Assembly: GCF_040958095.1 (NCBI RefSeq) | Contig: NC_091233.1 | Coordinates: forward strand, 7,909,235 to 7,973,234 | DNA from: Procambarus clarkii | Lineage: Eukaryota > Arthropoda > Malacostraca > Decapoda > Cambaridae | Reading direction: 5' to 3' | DNA: 64,000 bases | Made by a program: the position numbers and the translations under genes | Notes under the pieces: model-generated | What the model was told of the DNA's origin: nothing | Database searches by the model: none | What the model saw: only the letters and a program-made list of their open reading frames with translations | In this document: one piece after another, positions 60,004 through 64,000 of the stretch | How the letters are laid out: each line of letters starts with the position of its first letter | Numbering within the stretch: the stretch's first letter is position 1

Positions 60004-60400
60004 ATTTTGTCAGTCACAGATTTTAGAAGTTGTTAAAAGTTCTTATGATGAAAATAATTTCCGAGACTTTACAAGTTGGTTAAAAGTTCTTATGGGAGAA
60101 ATTCAAAATCGTGTTTATGAGCCAGGGTTTTTCAGGTAAATTTGACTAGTCACAGATTTTAGAAGTAAGGAATTCTTATGATGAAATAATGTCATACGAG
60201 TTTGTTAAGAGTTCGTATGATGAAATAATGTCATACGAGTTTGTTAAGAGTTCTTATGGGCAAAATTCAAGTCACTGATGTGGAATTAAGGAAATTCTTA
60301 TGATGAAATAATGTCATACGAGTTTGTTAAAAGTTCTTATGATGAAAATAATGTCTTACGAGTTTGTTAAGAGTTCATATGGGAGAATATTTTTCAGAGT
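60004..60400. repeat. 39-bp tandem repeat and relatives
   Basis: TTCTTATGATGAAATAATGT plus CATACGAGTTTGTTAAGAG occurs at 60173, 60212, 60295 and 60334. Longer-period relatives at 60040-60110 include AGTTCTTATGGGAGAAATTC, so a higher-order repeat is likely. Confidence 0.85.
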
Positions 60401-60874
60401 TCCTACCGATAATAAACAGATATTTAGGCTGTATATGTTTAAGTTGGATTCTTACTTAGAAACTAGTATATTGCTATATATCTGAATCACTTCACTGCCT
60501 TCCCCTCCCCCCTGCATCTCCTGCTCGTACATCACACCCCTCCCTCACCCTTAGCTCGCAATCTGTCGCCGCACCTGTGTTTACTTTAGACCGTCAGCCA
60601 GACGCCGCATGCAGCTCACCTCTTTAATCTTAATCTTATCTTCTCAGTAATATCTGGACCATCCCTCCACCCTCTCTCTCTCTCTCTCTCTCCTTCATAT
60701 TGTTCATTCATAGTTCCTTTTCATTAAACTAGTCAGTTTTACATATATAAACAAAGTCAGGGTCTAGCTCATGTTCCCGCCTGAGGTTTACTAATACATC
60801 TTCTTTAGTATCCAATCATTTTCTTCGAGATGTAAAACACAGCTATTTCAAACGTATTAAAATACAATAATTTT
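60401..60874. other. No gene recognised
   Basis: Unique-looking sequence with a short (CT)9 run at about 60676-60692. Confidence 0.5.
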
Positions 60875-62100
60875 GTTACCGAGCTCCAGCTCTTGTCCTC
60901 CACCTTAGTTCCCTCGCACATCTTCGTTAATACCTAATCAAATTCCCTGAAATTTTAACCCTCTGTATTTCAGACACAGTAAATAAGATCAAGTCAGTTA
61001 CTGAGCTCCAGCTCTTGTCCTCCACCTTAGTTCCGTCCCACATCTTCCTTAATACCTAATCAAATTCCCTGAAATTTTAACCCTCTGTATTTCAGACACA
61101 GTAAATAAGATCAAGTCAGTTACTGAGCTCCAGCTCTTGTCCTCCACCTTAGTTACCTCGCACATCTTCGTTAATACCTAATCAAATTCCCTGAAATTTT
61201 AACCCTCTGTATTTCAGACACAGTAAATAAGATCAAGTTAGTTACTGAGCTCCAGCTCTTGTCTTCCACCTTAGTTCCCTCGCACACCTTCGTTAATACC
61301 TAATCAAATTCCCTGAAATTTTAACCCTCTGTATTTCAGACTCAGTAAATAAGATCAAGTCAGTTACTGAGCTCCAGCTCTCATCCCCCATCTTACTTCC
61401 CTCACGTGTCTTCGGTATTATCCTTTCAAATTCCCTGAAATTTCTACCCGCTGTATTTCAGACATAGTTTAGTAAATCAAAACAATTATCAAACTCTAGC
61501 TCTTGTCCCCCAGCTTAGTTCATTTCCCTTTCGTGTCTTCGTTAATACCTAATCAAATTCCCTGAAATTTTAACCCTCTGTATTTCAGACTCAGTAAATA
61601 AGATCAAGTCAGTTACAGAGCTCCAGCTCTCATCCCCCACCTTACTTCCCTCTCGTGTCTTCGGTATTATCCTATCAAATTCCCTTAAATTTCTACCCGC
61701 TGTATTTAAGACATAGTTTAGTAAATCCAAACAATTATCAAACTCTAGCTTTTGTCCCCCAGCTTAGTTCATTTGTACAAGATCGTTAGTAACAGACCAA
61801 TTTTCCCCGAAATTTAGAGCAGACATACCTCAAAGTTAGTAAATAAGATCAAGTCAGTTACTGAGCTCTAGCTCTCGTCCCCCACCCTACTGCCCCCTCA
61901 AGTCTTTGTTAATATCCTATCATTTCCCCTGAAATTTTTACCCTCTGTATTTCAGACACCGTAAACAAGATCAAAAACAGTTATCGAGCTCCAGCTCTCG
62001 TCCCCGCCTTAGTTCTCTCTCGTATCTTTGTAAATAACCCATCAATTTCCCTGAAATTTTTACCCTCTGTATTTCAGACATAGTAAATATGATGTAAACA
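60875..62100. repeat. ~121-bp satellite, about ten copies
   Basis: Unit: TTACTGAGCTCCAGCTCTTG, TCCTCCACCTTAGTTCC, TTCGTTAATACCTAATCAAA, TTCCCTGAAATTTTAACCC, TCTGTATTTCAGACACAG, TAAATAAGATCAAGTCAG. Starts near 60877, 60999, 61120, 61241, 61362, 61483, 61607, 61732, 61855 and 61977. The first four or five are almost identical and the later ones diverge. Two forms alternate (CTCCAGCTC and CTCTAGCTC). Confidence 0.93.
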
Positions 62101-63658
62101 ATTATAAAATATATATTCGATCCAGTCCCTCTCCAGCCTAACTCTTTATCCGAGTAGAGTCACATAACCCCAACCTGTGTAATTATCTTTCATCCCCTCC
62201 CACATTCCTCTGTCTCATCCAAGTCTCATAAATTTAAAATGTAGCTGTTAATTTGCGTTCTTTCCTAGTTCATAGCATATTCGCTGTAAGTTCAGATCAG
62301 TACTTAGTCTTACATATTCTCTAGTTCTTTTCATTTTATACAAGACTTAAACAACTATTACTGTGTCCCCTATCTTATTTAAACATGACTCATATGTAAA
62401 TATACCCAACTCCTTCCATCCATTACAAGTCCTAGCGTGTTCACCGCCCAACTCACTACGCTTTTTCTACTTTACATGTTGTAGTATGTTTTCCGTGCAT
62501 CTTGATACCAACCCTTACAATCTCTCTCAATCCTTTACACGTCTCAGCATGTTCCCCCCGCCCAACTTTCAACCCTTTCTTACAATTTTCCTCCATCCCT
62601 CAGCTACATGTTCTTACCCGTTTCATTTACAGTCCACTACATATTCTCTATTCATCTTTGTACTAATTCGTAAAAACTAGTTGTTTCTGTCATTTTAGTA
62701 AGTACGTAGATCATCGTTATTAACAACAACAACAACAGTAACATTACTAATTCACAGTGAATTACTACAGAGCATTTAGTAGTTATCCATTTTTCAAATA
62801 AGGTCAATAGAAATCATTCTAAGACATCTTCGTACAATTAAAGATACTTGCCTGTTCACTAGGTCATTACTTACAGTATCATCTTAAGTCATTGTTTTCG
62901 TAACTCAGGTTTATTAAACATACACCTTCAGTAGTCAAAGTTCTCTATGTTCTTCCAAGTTCATTGTTCATTCTTTGTATTCCCTATGTTCCTTATCATG
63001 TTTTCATATTCTCTATAAGTTCATATTCCCTGCATGTTCACTCTATTCATCAACTTTTTTCTTACATGTTTTCTATGTTTACTGTGTTCATTTCCCTACT
63101 TAACCTCAATTTTTTATGTTCTTTGTTTCTTTAAACCAATTTGTTTCTTCCATTCACTAACTAGTTCTTTGTCAAATATTATACAGCAATATTATACGAC
63201 AATACAGTTCCCTCAACAATTTTAGTCACCCAGTTTTATTTGCAAAACTATGTCAAAGTAATTCTCATAGTCAACTTAATAGTTCTACCAACCCTGTTCT
63301 TAAACAAATCTACACTTTATTCAGTTCCAAATTTACAAAGACAAACCTTTCTTGTAACTTCTTAACTAAAAATCTTTCGCCAATCAACTAAAACATAGTC
63401 ACTTTCGTCATTTCTCAACTAAACTTATTATCCAATCAACTGAAAATGGTCAGAATTAGCCTCGTTCAACGCAGTTCTTAACTAAAATAACCTTTCTCTT
63501 AGCTAAAAATTGTCAAAGGAATCTTTCCAAAACTGTTCATAACTAACTTTATCCATCGTCATTCAACTAAAAATAGTCTTGTTCATAATTTCGTAACAGC
63601 CATTATGTTTTCGTTAAGTAAGAAAATATAGTCAAAGATATCTATCTTCGTCGTTCTT
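62101..63658. other. T/C-rich sequence, no gene
   Basis: Loose repetition of words such as GTTCATTGTTC, TTCTCTATAAGTTC and ACTAAAAATAGTC, possibly a very degenerate tandem repeat. No coding or mobile-element motif. Confidence 0.5.
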
Positions 63659-63735
63659 AACTTATAGGTAGAGCTAGTACATACAATGCCTAAAGCCACT
63701 ATTACGCAAAGCGTTTCGGGCATAAGTGACATAAC
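63659..63735 (-). mobile_element. Third copy of the GCCCGAAACGCT module
   Basis: On the minus strand: TATGCCCGAAACGCTTTGCG, TAATAGTGGCTTTAGGCATT, GTATGTACTAGCTCTACC. It shares the core with the SINE at 16404 and the insert at 55663. Confidence 0.6.
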
Positions 63736-63889
63736 TGACATTTATACTTTGTGGAGCACTAAAATAGTCACTGTCGTTATATTTTTTCTTGTCTTTCCTC
63801 AGCTAAAATAGTCAAATGTAACTTTTTCAACACTTTCGTAACTAAAATTATATGCCGTTAAGTAAGAAAAATAGTCAAAGGTGCGCTTT

Positions 63890-64000
63890 GTAACACCAAA
63901 GTTACTCTTCGAGAAATCGAAGACACTCTTCAATACATCAAGGACTTACTCAAAGACACCAAAGTTGCACTCAAAGACATCCTTTGAGACATCAAAGACA
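63890..64000. other. Short CAAAGACA-type repeats at the window edge
   Basis: CTCAAAGACA-like words recur every 12 to 30 bases. One frame would give an amphipathic stretch (TLREIEDTLQYIKDLLKDT) but it meets TGA at about 63984. Too short to call a gene. Confidence 0.3.

Noticed and set aside
63890..64000. Coiled-coil neck exon of the lectin gene
   Set aside because: One frame has amphipathic spacing, but the DNA is a loose CAAAGACA repeat, meets a TGA, and no splice acceptor with phase 1 was seen.

Overview
This window looks like a piece of a large, repeat-swollen arthropod genome, most likely a decapod crustacean. That assignment is an inference from the tRNA-derived SINE and CR1-like LINE types, the very long (AC)n and (CT)n arrays, and a C-type lectin gene. 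No bacterial-style operon, real tRNA gene or CRISPR array is visible. The only host gene I can support is a split C-type lectin-like gene on the + strand. Its signal-peptide exon is at 48370-48424 and its lectin exons are at 54360-54578, 57040-57288 and 58266-58463. Every junction is phase 1, and an in-frame TAG sits in the third exon.

Layout. 1-4452: decayed LINE with endonuclease, reverse transcriptase and RNase H. 4523-13431: AT-rich sequence with microsatellites, a CR1-like relic (6785-7205), a second RT relic (9660-10976) and a small LINE piece. 13764-16400: Helitron with both ends recognisable, minus strand, next to a SINE. 16859-48270: a dense cluster of one CR1-like LINE lineage (at least twelve copies or fragments, both strands) and its SINEs, joined end to end through (AC)n tracts, with a tandem block of LINE tail plus (CT)n at 31867-34100. 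48370-64000: the lectin gene. Intron 1 holds a Ty3/gypsy relic with Gmr1-like domain order and an LTR-like boundary. Intron 2 holds a non-autonomous Helitron of the same family as the first. Intron 3 holds a fold-back. The sequence after exon 4 holds minisatellites and a ~121-bp satellite.

How the parts relate. The LINE lineage ends in a conserved ~70-bp tail that carries AGGTGAGTAC and runs into (AC)n. The next LINE or SINE often begins directly after that (AC)n on the same strand. The SINEs reuse the same body with at least two different tRNA-derived heads and two different tails. One tail matches the main LINE, and the other matches the CR1-like relic at 6785-7205. The most unusual signals are this microsatellite-linked chain, the modular SINEs, the gypsy relic whose integrase C-terminus lies upstream of RT, and a 28S rRNA-like scrap inside an old LINE copy.
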